A stretch of 64,000 nt of DNA from Bacillota bacterium. Its GTDB lineage: Bacteria > Bacillota > UBA4882 > UBA8346. The notes beneath the pieces are model-generated. The model searched no databases and was not told the origin of the DNA. It was given only the letters and a program-made list of their open reading frames with translations. Both the position numbers and the translations under genes were made by a program. The stretch spans positions 17,648 to 81,647 of the forward strand of contig JAEVYU010000004.1 of NCBI GenBank assembly GCA_023392595.1. Direction: 5' to 3'. This document shows, in pieces, positions 44,726 to 53,253 of this stretch; positions within the stretch are counted from its first letter, which is position 1, and each line of letters starts with the position of its first letter.

Positions 44726-45247
44726 ATGAGAAAATGGGTTGTAAGCTTGATGGTTTTGGCTTTTTTGGTGACCGGTTCGATTGGAATCTATGCCAGGCCC
44801 CATAATCGGTTTGGAGAAGGACCGCCCGGGAGATATTACGGTCCACCGGACCCTCCGGAGAGACGGTTGGAAAAAAATGATGCCGCTTATGTTATTCATC
44901 GCACGGCAACAACGATTTCCAACGCTCAGAGGGCTGCCGAACGTGGCCGCCGGTACGAAGGTTTAGGAATGGCTATTGCCCATCAACGAAAGGCCAGGAA
45001 TTTATATTGGGAGGGCGCCTATAGACAAGCGATTTATCATTCCCTCCGCGCCCGGGATTTGGCTTTTCAGGTTATGGCAATTAACCGGCAAAGACCGCTC
45101 CGGGATTATTATTTCGATGACAGGGAAGATTATTATGCTCAAAGGGCCCCGAAGGGCAATAAACTGGATATCAGTATCGATAGTGTGAAGGTGTTGGGCA
45201 AGGGAGACGCATTGGTCCGTCTTCACTTTGGATTGGATATCGATTAA
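44726..45247 (+). CDS. secreted Arg-rich protein, paralogue 2 of an unrecognised family
   Basis: 173 residues. Signal peptide (RKWVVSLMVLAFLVTGSIGI, then YAR), a Gly/Pro-rich linker, and the core YVIHRTATTISNAQRAAERG, then RRYEGLGMAIAHQRKARNLY and WEGAYRQAIYHSLRARDLAF. About half of the core positions match the protein at 40130. The C-terminus differs: GNKLDISIDSVKVLGKGDAL looks like beta strands, where paralogue 1 has an Asp/Arg tail. Followed by a terminator, so monocistronic. Confidence 0.75.
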   Translation: MRKWVVSLMVLAFLVTGSIGIYARPHNRFGEGPPGRYYGPPDPPERRLEKNDAAYVIHRTATTISNAQRAAERGRRYEGLGMAIAHQRKARNLYWEGAYRQAIYHSLRARDLAFQVMAINRQRPLRDYYFDDREDYYAQRAPKGNKLDISIDSVKVLGKGDALVRLHFGLDID

Positions 45248-45313
45248 TAACTTACCCAAAGAAAAAGGATAAAGGAAATTATTTAAATAAAATTATATTT
45301 TCAGTACATTTTT

Positions 45314-45337
45314 AACCGGTGAATCACCGGTTTTTTT
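45314..45337 (+). terminator. intrinsic terminator of paralogue 2
   Basis: AACCGGTGA-A-TCACCGGTT followed by TTTTTT. Confidence 0.85.
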
Positions 45338-45518
45338 ATTTTCATTCCATTAAAAATATAAAAATCAGCGAAGGTTATCGTAATTTATTCACGGAAATTT
45401 ACTGAGGGAGACGATAGATATGGGTTGACTCATTGGGGAATTTGGTATTAAATTATCAAAAAAGGGTTTTTAAGATAAAAAGAAGTGGTTCGTTTATGAA
45501 AAGCAGGGGGGTAATTGT

Positions 45519-45923
45519 ATGGCGATTGAATGGACGGAAGACTTGGCGGTTGGCATTGATAAAATTGATAATCAGCACCGGGAATTGTTTCATCAAATTA
45601 ATCAATTGCTGGAGGCCTGCAATCAAAATAAAGGCCGTGAAGCCGTTGGTAAAATTATCGCCTTTTTGGGGGAATATGTGGTCACCCATTTTGGTAGTGA
45701 AGAAGAGTTGATGCAAAAATATCATTATCCCGAATATAAGGTGCATAAAACCCATCACACCCAATTTATCAATAGTTTCACGGAATTAAAAGCCAAGTTT
45801 GATTCGGACGGCCCCGGTCCCCATATTGTGATCATGACCAACCGGGTGGTGGTGGGTTGGCTAAATAGTCATATACGGAATGTTGATAAATTATTGGGGG
45901 ATTTTCTAAAAAGTCAATTGTAA
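45519..45923 (+). CDS. bacteriohemerythrin
   Basis: 134 residues. Diiron ligands in order: His in DNQHRELFHQI with the partner His, HxxxE in HFGSEEELM, HxxxH in HKTHHTQF, and HxxxxD in HIRNVD. Opens IEWTEDLAVGIDKIDNQH, the family signature. It binds O2 for storage, sensing or detoxification in the cytoplasm of an anaerobe or microaerophile. Single-gene unit with GGGGGG-type ribosome site. Confidence 0.94.
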   Translation: MAIEWTEDLAVGIDKIDNQHRELFHQINQLLEACNQNKGREAVGKIIAFLGEYVVTHFGSEEELMQKYHYPEYKVHKTHHTQFINSFTELKAKFDSDGPGPHIVIMTNRVVVGWLNSHIRNVDKLLGDFLKSQL

Positions 45924-46240
45924 GTATTTCTGTGTCTCCGTGTCCGATTTCATTGGCCACAGAGGCAATATTTTCCCCCTTTCACTGGTCGGGGCTTGAA
46001 AACGAATATATATAGGTCAAATAAATTATGATAATAAGTTTCATTCACGTGGACTCAAGATGTCTAAAAGCGACTCACCCCCTGAGTCCCGCGCGTCCTT
46101 TGGATGCGAACTCTCGCGAGAGAGGGGGAAAGCTTAAGAATCACGTGATGCAAAATCTATCGCAGGGGGTGAGTCGCAGTTAGGCATTGAAAATAATTAT
46201 TTAAACTTATATGGATTACGTCCACAAAAAAATTGGAAAA
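45924..46240. other. gap holding a 120-bp inverted-repeat element
   Basis: 317 bases between the convergent hemerythrin and cysteine desulfurase genes; the only structure seen is the element at 46064-46183. Confidence 0.5.
46064..46183. repeat. 120-bp MITE/REP-like element
   Basis: GCGACTCACCCCCTG (46070-46084) and CAGGGGGTGAGTCGC (46163-46177) are a perfect 15-bp inverted repeat, extended by CTAA/TTAG with two mismatches between. The centre holds the 12-bp palindrome CTCTCGCGAGAG (46111-46122). It is non-coding and GC-richer than its surroundings. Confidence 0.6.
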
Positions 46241-47782
46241 TCAAAAAATCCTTGTCTGTTTGGCTAACTTCTTCAATACCTGGGATAAAGTATCGACCTC
46301 TTCCTTAGTATTGTACAGGCCTAAAGAAACCCGGACGCTTTCCGTCAATCCATACCTTTCTAATGTGGGCTGGGCGCAATGGTGGCCTGTGCGGACAGCT
46401 ATACCTTCTCCTTCCAAGTGGTGCGCCACTTCATCCGGTGTGAAATTCCTCATAATGAATGAAAGGACGCTAATTTTATTTTGCGGGGTGCCGATGATGC
46501 AGAGACCTGGGATTTTTAACAGAGATTCCATCGCATAACCGGTTAATTTCCGTTCATGCTCTTCGATTTGATGGAAGCCGACTTTTTGAAGATAGTCAAT
46601 GGCGGCTCCCAAGCCGATTGTATCGGCGATATTTCCGGTACCGGCTTCAAATTTATAAGGGATGTTGTTATAAAGGGTATGATTGAAAGTAACATTTTTA
46701 ATCATGCTCCCGCCGCCTTGCCAGGGCGGCATGGACTCCAATAAGGCTTTTTTCCCGTATAAAGCTCCAATACCGGTGGGCCCGTATATTTTGTGTCCGG
46801 AAAAGACATAAAAATCAGCGTCCAGGCTTCTGACATTCACCGGTAAGTGAGGAACGCCCTGTGCACCATCAACCAGGACTAAGGCCCGGTTGGCATGGGC
46901 GGTTTGAATCATTTCCGCCAGGGGATTGATGGTCCCCAGTACGTTGGATACATGAGTAATGGCCACCATACGGGTGCGTAATGAGAAGAGCCTTTGATAT
47001 TCATCCAGCAAAATCTCGCCACGATCATTGATTGGAATGACTTTGATTACCGCTTTTTTTTCCTGGCGCAATATCTGCCAGGGCACAATATTGGAATGGT
47101 GCTCCATTTGGGAGATCAGGATTTCATCGCCGGGATGAATATTCATCCTACCCCAAGCCTGGGCAACCAGGTTGATGGCTTCCGTCGTTCCGCGCAAGAA
47201 AATGATTTCCTCTGGAGAAGATGCCCCCAGGTGCCGCTGGACCTTTTCCCGGGCGTTTTCATAGGCCGAGGTCGCTTGTTTGGCCAGGGTATGAGTTGCC
47301 CGGTGGACGTTGGAATTGTAACCGGCATAAAATTGGCTTAAACTGTCGATGACAGCCTGAGGTTTTTGAGTAGTTGCCGCATTGTCAAACCAAATCAAAG
47401 ATTTCCCATTCACTTTTTGATTGAAGATCGGGAAATCTTGGCGTAATGCCTGAATTCCCGTGGATTCATTGGAAGTGGGCGGTGATGGTTCCCTGTTCTC
47501 CTCCTTTGGCGGTTTCGACAGAAAATAATAATCGTAATTAGGATTTGAAACCAATCGGGCCGAGGCCGCATCGGATGAAAGTGATTGGGCCTTCTCCGGT
47601 GATTCGGTTGACAAATCGGACGGCATCATCGGTTGAAAATTTTCGGTTTTTGGTGTTTCCGGAGTTTTGCCATGATATAAATCATTGGCCCAGTGAAGAA
47701 TCACCTCGGGATCTAAGATATTGGCTGTAGTTTGTTGATTTTCACGGATAGGTTGCTCCCCGGTTAAATTACACGTCGTCAT
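46241..47782 (-). CDS. SufS-type cysteine desulfurase with N-terminal encapsulin cargo-loading extension
   Basis: 513 residues, about 105 longer than SufS. The extension (about 1-108) is low-complexity and Pro/Ser/Glu-rich, with NILDPEVILHWANDLYHG and SNPNYDYYFLSKPP as the only ordered-looking parts. The catalytic domain follows: FDNAATTQKPQAVIDSLSQF, EHHSNIVPWQ, PLP-Lys in FSGHKIYGPTG, and catalytic Cys in RTGHHCAQPTLERYG (about residue 469). It releases sulfur from cysteine as persulfide. The long head is what Family 2A encapsulin cargo carries. The ATG (47782) lies inside the shell gene, overlapping by 14 nt. Confidence 0.92.
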   Translation of the reverse strand: MTTCNLTGEQPIRENQQTTANILDPEVILHWANDLYHGKTPETPKTENFQPMMPSDLSTESPEKAQSLSSDAASARLVSNPNYDYYFLSKPPKEENREPSPPTSNESTGIQALRQDFPIFNQKVNGKSLIWFDNAATTQKPQAVIDSLSQFYAGYNSNVHRATHTLAKQATSAYENAREKVQRHLGASSPEEIIFLRGTTEAINLVAQAWGRMNIHPGDEILISQMEHHSNIVPWQILRQEKKAVIKVIPINDRGEILLDEYQRLFSLRTRMVAITHVSNVLGTINPLAEMIQTAHANRALVLVDGAQGVPHLPVNVRSLDADFYVFSGHKIYGPTGIGALYGKKALLESMPPWQGGGSMIKNVTFNHTLYNNIPYKFEAGTGNIADTIGLGAAIDYLQKVGFHQIEEHERKLTGYAMESLLKIPGLCIIGTPQNKISVLSFIMRNFTPDEVAHHLEGEGIAVRTGHHCAQPTLERYGLTESVRVSLGLYNTKEEVDTLSQVLKKLAKQTRIF

Positions 47783-48752
47783 GATAATGACCCACCTCAA
47801 TATTTTCCAACATGCCGAGAGCATCACCGGTTAATACTGCGGTTGAGAAATACAGACTCAAGACGTAATGAGCGATGGATTGACTATCAATGCCGCTAAA
47901 TTTAACAGTCAAACTGGGCGCATGTTGTTCCTCCGGGATGCCGGGTTGGTGGATGCCGATAACGCCTTGCTCGCTTTCACCCACCCTCATTAACAGGATT
48001 GAAGTTTTACCGCTCGCAGCCTGAGTCCAGGCTTTGCCGTCAACCAACAGTTTATCGCAGGGAACGAGGGGTACACCCCGCCAGGTAATGAAAGGCGATC
48101 CAAATAGATTGACGGCAACGGGCGGCACTCCTCTAAGGGTACATTCACGGCCAAAAGCAGCAATCGCTTTCGGATGGGCTAAAAAGAAGGCCGGTTTTTT
48201 CCATACCTTAGCCAGGAGTTCATCCAAATCATCGGGAGTGGGGACGCCCCTTCTGGATTTAATCCGCATTTGGGGAGACACCGAATGAAGCAGACCGAAT
48301 TCTTGATTATTCACAATTTCCCATTCCTGGCGTTCCTTCATGGCCTCAATGGTCAGACGCATTTGCTCGTTGAGCTGATGCAGGGGATTATTATAAATAT
48401 CGGCGACCCGGGTATGGATCCGTAAAATGGTTTGAATGATATTTAACGGAAACTCCTGCGGGTTTTCTTCATAATCGGCGAAGGCATGGGGCAAAGCCGG
48501 CTGGCCCTGATGGCAAGACATTAATTGGATGGATTTTTCACCATATTCATTGCAATCCGGGCTGTCGGAAGCTTTCCGGATGGCATTAACGCGATAAGTT
48601 CCGGCCTCAACCGCTACCCAAGGCAGAAATGTTAGCAGCCAGCGGGGTGAGATCCCTTCCATCATGGGGATGGACATTGTAGTATGGGATAAGTTAGCGG
48701 CTGATTTTATATTTAGGCAACTTTGAGTTGTCAGATCATCATTTTTGTTCAC
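47769..48752 (-). CDS. Family 2A encapsulin shell protein (SrpI-like)
   Basis: 327 residues. Core sequence RWLLTFLPWVAVEAGTYRVN, NIIQTILRIHTRVADIYNNP, MKERQEWEIVNNQEFGLLHS, KVWKKPAFFLAHPKAIAAFG, VNLFGSPFITWRGVPLVPCD and GVIGIHQPGIPEEQHAPSL matches the SrpI/EshA-type HK97-fold shell family. These assemble into closed protein compartments that, in Synechococcus elongatus, enclose cysteine desulfurase and are induced by sulfur starvation. The desulfurase gene follows directly and overlaps. GTG 48752 has GGAGGTC about 9 nt upstream. No cyclic-nucleotide-binding domain is present, which fits subtype 2A rather than 2B. Confidence 0.93.
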   Translation of the reverse strand: MNKNDDLTTQSCLNIKSAANLSHTTMSIPMMEGISPRWLLTFLPWVAVEAGTYRVNAIRKASDSPDCNEYGEKSIQLMSCHQGQPALPHAFADYEENPQEFPLNIIQTILRIHTRVADIYNNPLHQLNEQMRLTIEAMKERQEWEIVNNQEFGLLHSVSPQMRIKSRRGVPTPDDLDELLAKVWKKPAFFLAHPKAIAAFGRECTLRGVPPVAVNLFGSPFITWRGVPLVPCDKLLVDGKAWTQAASGKTSILLMRVGESEQGVIGIHQPGIPEEQHAPSLTVKFSGIDSQSIAHYVLSLYFSTAVLTGDALGMLENIEVGHYHDDV

Positions 48753-48978
48753 TGCAAACGACCTCCATTTGTCATTTACGATTTCCTCATATTCAGTAAC
48801 AATATATGATTATGGATGGGAAAACGCCAGTCAAAATGCGCGGGACGAAGGCATGGATGTGGGGGTGGTGGATAAAATAAGATTATTTTTGTTTCGTAGC
48901 CATGGATAAATAGTAAAATGATTTTGTAGCTAACGATCCTAATACTTTTTTATCGTCACTAAATTGACAGGAGGTTTT

Positions 48979-49692
48979 ATGGGTATGGAAGATCAAGATA
49001 ACAACAGCCGTCCGCTTATTGAAAAAACTGCTGAACGTTTAATACAATATATCATCAACCAGGACTTAAAAAAAGGTGAGAAACTTCCAAATGAACGTAG
49101 ATTAGGAGAGTTGCTGGAAGTTGGTCGCGGTACATTGCGCGAAGCATTGCGTATACTGACCTCCCATAATATCTTGGAAGTTCGCCACGGAGCGGGCATT
49201 TTTATATCCGATAAAAATGGGGTACCCGATGACCCGTTGGGGTTAACTTTTATAAAGGACAAGCGGAAGTTAATCAATGACTTACTGGATTTTCGAATTT
49301 GGATTGAACCGAGAGTTGCCGCATTAGCCGCCCAAAATGCAGATGAAAAAGATGTCCAAGAGTTGGAACAATTATGTAATGAAGTGGATGAATATATTTT
49401 GGCTGGTAAATCTCACATTCAGAAGGATGCGGAGTTTCATGGTAAAATTGCCGAATGCAGCCGCAACCTAATTATGCCCAATCTCTTGCCGATACTCCAT
49501 AGCGCGCTCAACCTTTTTGTGAAGGAGACCGGGTGCACTTTGCCAGCCGAAACAATGAAAACGCATCATGCCATCCTGAATGCAATTAAGGAAAAAGATG
49601 CGACAGCAGCTTATGATGGTATTTTTTTACATCTGATATATAATCGCGATCGTTTACGGGAAAGACAATTTCTTAACCAAGCGGTTGATTGA
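48979..49692 (+). CDS. GntR-family regulator, FadR/FCD subfamily
   Basis: 237 residues. Winged HTH: PLIEKTAERLIQYIINQDLK, then LPNERRLGELLEVGRGTLRE and ALRILTSHNILEVRHGAGIF. The FCD effector domain follows with metal/ligand residues in DAEFHGKIAE and THHAILNAI. FCD regulators usually sense sugar acids or other carboxylates. AGGAGG stands 4 nt before ATG 48979 and 10 nt before ATG 48985; either may be used. It probably controls the dehydratase that follows. Confidence 0.92.
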   Translation: MGMEDQDNNSRPLIEKTAERLIQYIINQDLKKGEKLPNERRLGELLEVGRGTLREALRILTSHNILEVRHGAGIFISDKNGVPDDPLGLTFIKDKRKLINDLLDFRIWIEPRVAALAAQNADEKDVQELEQLCNEVDEYILAGKSHIQKDAEFHGKIAECSRNLIMPNLLPILHSALNLFVKETGCTLPAETMKTHHAILNAIKEKDATAAYDGIFLHLIYNRDRLRERQFLNQAVD

Positions 49693-49762
49693 TAGCAAAA
49701 GATGAAGTATAATTTCATTTGAAAGTGATCATACCTATTTTGATGGGGAATTACATTTGTGA

Positions 49763-49790
49763 AAAGAGGATATTTATTGAATATCCTTTT
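49763..49790 (+). terminator. terminator-like hairpin between GntR and dehydratase genes
   Basis: GGATATT, loop TATTG, AATATCC, followed by TTTTATTTATG, 70 nt after the gntR-type gene. Confidence 0.55.
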
Positions 49791-49957
49791 ATTTATGTTT
49801 ATTTTAACAAAACAAGAATGGATATCGTTCGGTTCATGGTGGGGAAATGATGAAATAGGTATTATGATTTCGTTGTTGATTGAATTAATTTCACGAATGG
49901 AACCATTGAGTTCGATCACTAAGAATCTACAAATTTTTTCAGAAAGGATATTCATCT

Positions 49958-51673
49958 ATGATCAGCCAGGATGTTCGTAAAATCGCCCCGGAAATGGATC
50001 CGCTCCGGATGGGCATGGGATGGCAAGAAGCCGATCTTTCCAAACCCCAAATTTTAATTGAAAGTACCTTTGGAGATAGCCACCCAGGTAGCGCTCACCT
50101 TTTGCAACTGGTTCATGATGCCGCAGAAGCTGTCTATCAGGAGGGGGGCAAGGCATCACGGTACTTTGCAACCGATATTTGCGATGGCATGGCGCAAGGA
50201 CATGATGGAATCAATTATTCTTTAGCTTCCCGGGATACCATTTGTAATCTGATTGAAATTCACGCCAACGCCACACCGTTTGATGGGGGAGTGTTTATTT
50301 CAAGTTGCGATAAAGCGGTGCCCGCTCATTTAATGGCCATCGGACGGGTTAATATTCCGGCGATTCTGGTGACCGGCGGCGTAATGCAAGCAGGACCCGA
50401 TTTATTAACCCTGGAACAGATCGGCATGTATAGCGCGATGTATCAACGGGGAGAGATCAGTGAGGAAAAACTAACTTATTACAAACACCATGCGTGTCCA
50501 TCGTGTGGCGCGTGTTCGTTTATGGGAACTGCATCGACTATGCAGATTATGGGAGAATCGCTTGGCTTGATGCTTCCCGGTAGCGCCTTGATGCCTGCAA
50601 CTTGTCCGGATTTAAATGATGTGGCAAGAAGGGCGGGCCAACAAGCAGTTAAATTAGCGTACCTGGGATTAAAACCCCGGGATTTTGTCACTATGAAATC
50701 TTTTGAAAATGCGATAATGGTTCATGCGGCAATTTCCGGATCAACCAATACCTTGTTACATATTCCCGCGATAGCCCATGAGTTTGGATTGGATATCGAC
50801 GCCGATATGTTCGATAGGATTCACCGCAATGCCCATTATCTTTTAAATATTCGTCCGGCTGGAAAATGGCCCGCGGAATATTTTTATTATGCCGGCGGTG
50901 TACCCCGGATCATGGAAGAAATCAAAAGTATGCTCAATCTGGACGTGATCACGGTTACCGGTAAAACATTAGGCGAGAACCTCGCAGTTCTAAAGAAAAA
51001 CGGCTTTTATGAAAAATGCGATACCTACCTCAACAAACTGGGTATGAAGTATACGGATGTCATTTGGCCATTTGATAATCCAATCGGTAAAAACGGCACC
51101 ATCGCCATACTGAAAGGAAATCTGGCCCCGGGAGGGGCTGTGGTCAAACACAGCGCAGTACCGAAGGAAATGTTTCAAGCTGTTTTAAAAGCCAAACCCT
51201 TCGATTGCGAGGAAGAGGCCATTGAGGCAGTGATTAAGCGTAAAATTCAACCGGGTGATGCCGTATTGATCCGCTATGAAGGACCTAAAGGCAACGGAAT
51301 GCCGGAAATGTTTTATACTACCGAAGCGATCTCTTCCGATCCGGAACTGTCTGCATCCATTGCCTTAATTACCGACGGGAGATTCTCCGGCGCATCCAAA
51401 GGTCCTGCAATTGGCCATGTTTCACCGGAAGCGGCCGATGGTGGCCCCATTGCCTTGGTGGAGGAGGATGATTTGATAGAAATTAATATTCCTGCCAGAA
51501 CGCTCCGGATTGTCGGTATTCAAGGCCAACCCCGGACCGAACCGGAAATCGAGAAAATCCTGGAACAACGGAAAAAGAATTGGAAACCGCGGGAAGCCAA
51601 ATATCCCTCCGGGGTGTTGAAGATTTTTTCCGAACGTGCGGTTTCTCCGATGATGGGCGGATATATGAAATAG
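49958..51673 (+). CDS. IlvD/Edd-family dehydratase, probably acting on a sugar acid
   Basis: 571 residues, single IlvD/Edd domain. Iron-sulfur cysteines: ISSCDKAVPAHLMA and CPSCGACSFMGTASTMQ; the first part carries CDGMAQGHDGINYSLASRD. The C-terminal part has GSALM... and ITDGRFSGASKGPAIGHVSP, where Ser is the catalytic base region. Family members include dihydroxy-acid dehydratase and aldonate dehydratases (gluconate, xylonate, arabinonate). The absence of ilv genes and the FCD regulator upstream suggest an aldonate substrate whose product could go to a kinase like that at 4470. AAAGGA lies about 10 nt before the ATG. Confidence 0.85.
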   Translation: MISQDVRKIAPEMDPLRMGMGWQEADLSKPQILIESTFGDSHPGSAHLLQLVHDAAEAVYQEGGKASRYFATDICDGMAQGHDGINYSLASRDTICNLIEIHANATPFDGGVFISSCDKAVPAHLMAIGRVNIPAILVTGGVMQAGPDLLTLEQIGMYSAMYQRGEISEEKLTYYKHHACPSCGACSFMGTASTMQIMGESLGLMLPGSALMPATCPDLNDVARRAGQQAVKLAYLGLKPRDFVTMKSFENAIMVHAAISGSTNTLLHIPAIAHEFGLDIDADMFDRIHRNAHYLLNIRPAGKWPAEYFYYAGGVPRIMEEIKSMLNLDVITVTGKTLGENLAVLKKNGFYEKCDTYLNKLGMKYTDVIWPFDNPIGKNGTIAILKGNLAPGGAVVKHSAVPKEMFQAVLKAKPFDCEEEAIEAVIKRKIQPGDAVLIRYEGPKGNGMPEMFYTTEAISSDPELSASIALITDGRFSGASKGPAIGHVSPEAADGGPIALVEEDDLIEINIPARTLRIVGIQGQPRTEPEIEKILEQRKKNWKPREAKYPSGVLKIFSERAVSPMMGGYMK

Positions 51674-51921
51674 CAATTGTAAGGCCGTTCTTTAGGAGTA
51701 TTCCTTTAAATGCTGTTTCTAAAGTGAAAGGAAACGAAAAGTTTGGGAATAAGTTTTAATACGAGGAGGAATTGTCGAACCGGTGAGGAACATTTTTCTT
51801 AAGGGTAATGGATTCATTGGCGGTCGAACATTATGGAAAAGATGTTTGGGCAAACTATGTATGACGGTTGGCGTAATCCAAGCAGTGCAAATTATTGGAT
51901 AAATTTGTTGAGGAGCTTTGT

Positions 51922-52959
51922 GTGATTACATCTAAAATACTGGCAGAAAAGCTGGGTATTTCCCAGTCTACCGTTTCTAGAGCACTGAATGATAGTCCGC
52001 TGGTACCGGAGGAAAAGAAAAATTATATCCGGCAGAAAGCAGCGGAATATAACTTTGTTCTTAATAGTCAGGCCCGTAGCCTTAAAACAAACCATACGGG
52101 TACAGTAGGTATCGTTTTTCCGAAACATTATACCGGCATGAACAATAACCTAATGCTTGCCCATGTGTATGACCAGATTCAGAAGGAACTAATAAATTAT
52201 GGCTACGATATTATGACTATTGGTAATAATTATGATAATAATGAAGGAAACGGTCTGACGGCTTTTGAACGTATTATTAGTTGCCATAAAGTGGATGGAT
52301 TTATTGTATTGCGTCTTGGAGGTTTCAACAGTAGGGAACAGGAATTACTCCGTGAAAACAACATTCCCTGTGTGGGCATGTTGCATGTCATACCCAACGT
52401 AGATTTTCTAAATTACTTTACTTCGGACGGTCAATATAGCGGCTATGCTGCAGGAAAATACCTTGGTAAATTTAAAGAGTACACGCCGGCCTTTCTGGCT
52501 TTTTCTGTTAAAGCGGTGGCCGTTGAGATCAATAAACGTCTGGCTGGTTTTCGGAGCGGTCTTCTTGAAGCGGGTGTGACCTTGCGGGATGAAAACATTA
52601 TGAGCTGTGATTTATCCATTGAATCAGCCTACACCTTTGTTATGACGCATCAGGAATTTTTTAAGAAACAGAAGCTCGCCATGCTAACATGTGGAGATGT
52701 TTTGGGCTTAGGTGTTTGTAATGCGCTTAATTCTATTGGGTTAAAGATGCCCGAAGATGTTCAAGTTTTAGGTATGGATGATGTGCCCCTGGCAAGTTGG
52801 ATTTATCCACGTCTTTCCTCCATGCATATTCCGGTAGAGGAGATGGTGTCCGAGGGCTGTGCAGCCTTGTACGAGCTTATTAATGGCAAGGAAAATCGTT
52901 GTATTCATAAAATTTACAAGCCTCGCCTTGTTATTCGCGATACCACTCTGCCAGAATAG
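51922..52959 (+). CDS. LacI-family regulator of the sulfatase/transport cassette
   Basis: 345 residues from GTG 51922, which has GAGGAG 6 nt upstream; an upstream TTG (51895) would swallow that site. HTH and hinge: TSKILAEKLGISQSTVSRAL, then FVLNSQARSLKTN. The ligand domain follows (GTVGIVFPKHYTGMNNNLML ... QVLGMDDVPLASWIYPRLSS). Three copies of TTGAATACGTATTCAA-type palindromes with central CG lie 117-184 nt downstream, at the promoter of the transporter operon, and are the likely targets. Confidence 0.9.
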   Translation: MITSKILAEKLGISQSTVSRALNDSPLVPEEKKNYIRQKAAEYNFVLNSQARSLKTNHTGTVGIVFPKHYTGMNNNLMLAHVYDQIQKELINYGYDIMTIGNNYDNNEGNGLTAFERIISCHKVDGFIVLRLGGFNSREQELLRENNIPCVGMLHVIPNVDFLNYFTSDGQYSGYAAGKYLGKFKEYTPAFLAFSVKAVAVEINKRLAGFRSGLLEAGVTLRDENIMSCDLSIESAYTFVMTHQEFFKKQKLAMLTCGDVLGLGVCNALNSIGLKMPEDVQVLGMDDVPLASWIYPRLSSMHIPVEEMVSEGCAALYELINGKENRCIHKIYKPRLVIRDTTLPE

Positions 52960-53043
52960 ATTTGTGCTATTTCGTTTGTTCAGTAATAATTTGTAGAACA
53001 CGAGAAAGATTTACATTTTCATTATAAATTCTTTAACAAATTA

Positions 53044-53071
53044 TTGACAACAAAGGGAAAAATGTTATACT
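53044..53071 (+). promoter_or_regulatory. promoter of the transporter-sulfatase operon
   Basis: TTGACA (53044-53049), 16-nt spacer, TATACT (53066-53071); operator 1 starts 5 nt later, at the expected transcription start. Confidence 0.75.
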
Positions 53072-53075
53072 TATT

Positions 53076-53091
53076 TTGAATACGTATTCAA
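53076..53091. promoter_or_regulatory. operator 1, perfect 16-bp palindrome
   Basis: TTGAATACGTATTCAA; sits at +1 of the promoter, where repressor would block initiation. Confidence 0.8.
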
Positions 53092-53101
53092 GTTACAAAT
53101 A

Positions 53102-53117
53102 TTGAATACGTATTTAT
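53102..53117. promoter_or_regulatory. operator 2, imperfect copy
   Basis: TTGAATACGTATTTAT; the left half is identical to operator 1, the right half has changes. Centre-to-centre distance from operator 1 is 26 nt. Confidence 0.7.
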
Positions 53118-53127
53118 TAAGCAAACT

Positions 53128-53143
53128 TTGAATACGTATTCAA
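53128..53143. promoter_or_regulatory. operator 3, perfect 16-bp palindrome
   Basis: TTGAATACGTATTCAA, identical to operator 1; 26 nt centre-to-centre from operator 2, so the three sites have regular spacing. Confidence 0.8.
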
Positions 53144-53178
53144 TCAAGAAATTATTTTTTTACCAAGTATACAAATTG

Positions 53179-53195
53179 ACTACGTTTAACGTAGT
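53179..53195. repeat. inverted repeat downstream of the operators
   Basis: ACTACGT-TTA-ACGTAGT, with an ACGT core like the operators but a different arm and a 3-nt spacer. Possibly a diverged fourth site or an RNA hairpin. Confidence 0.5.
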
Positions 53196-53226
53196 TATAA
53201 GCAAAATATAGTAAGGAGGAATAAGT

Positions 53227-53253
53227 ATGCAATGTCTTAACAATAGTAGCTAA
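53227..53253 (+). CDS. possible 8-residue leader peptide
   Basis: A consensus ribosome site AAGGAGGA (53213-53220) stands 6 nt before an ATG that opens only MQCLNNSS and stops at 53253. The next gene starts about 200 nt later with a weaker site. It may be a leader peptide or the remnant start of a lost gene. Confidence 0.4.
   Translation: MQCLNNSS

Noticed and set aside
49759..49980. 73-codon frame between gntR-type and dehydratase genes
   Set aside because: It overlaps a terminator hairpin, has no ribosome site and runs into the dehydratase start.
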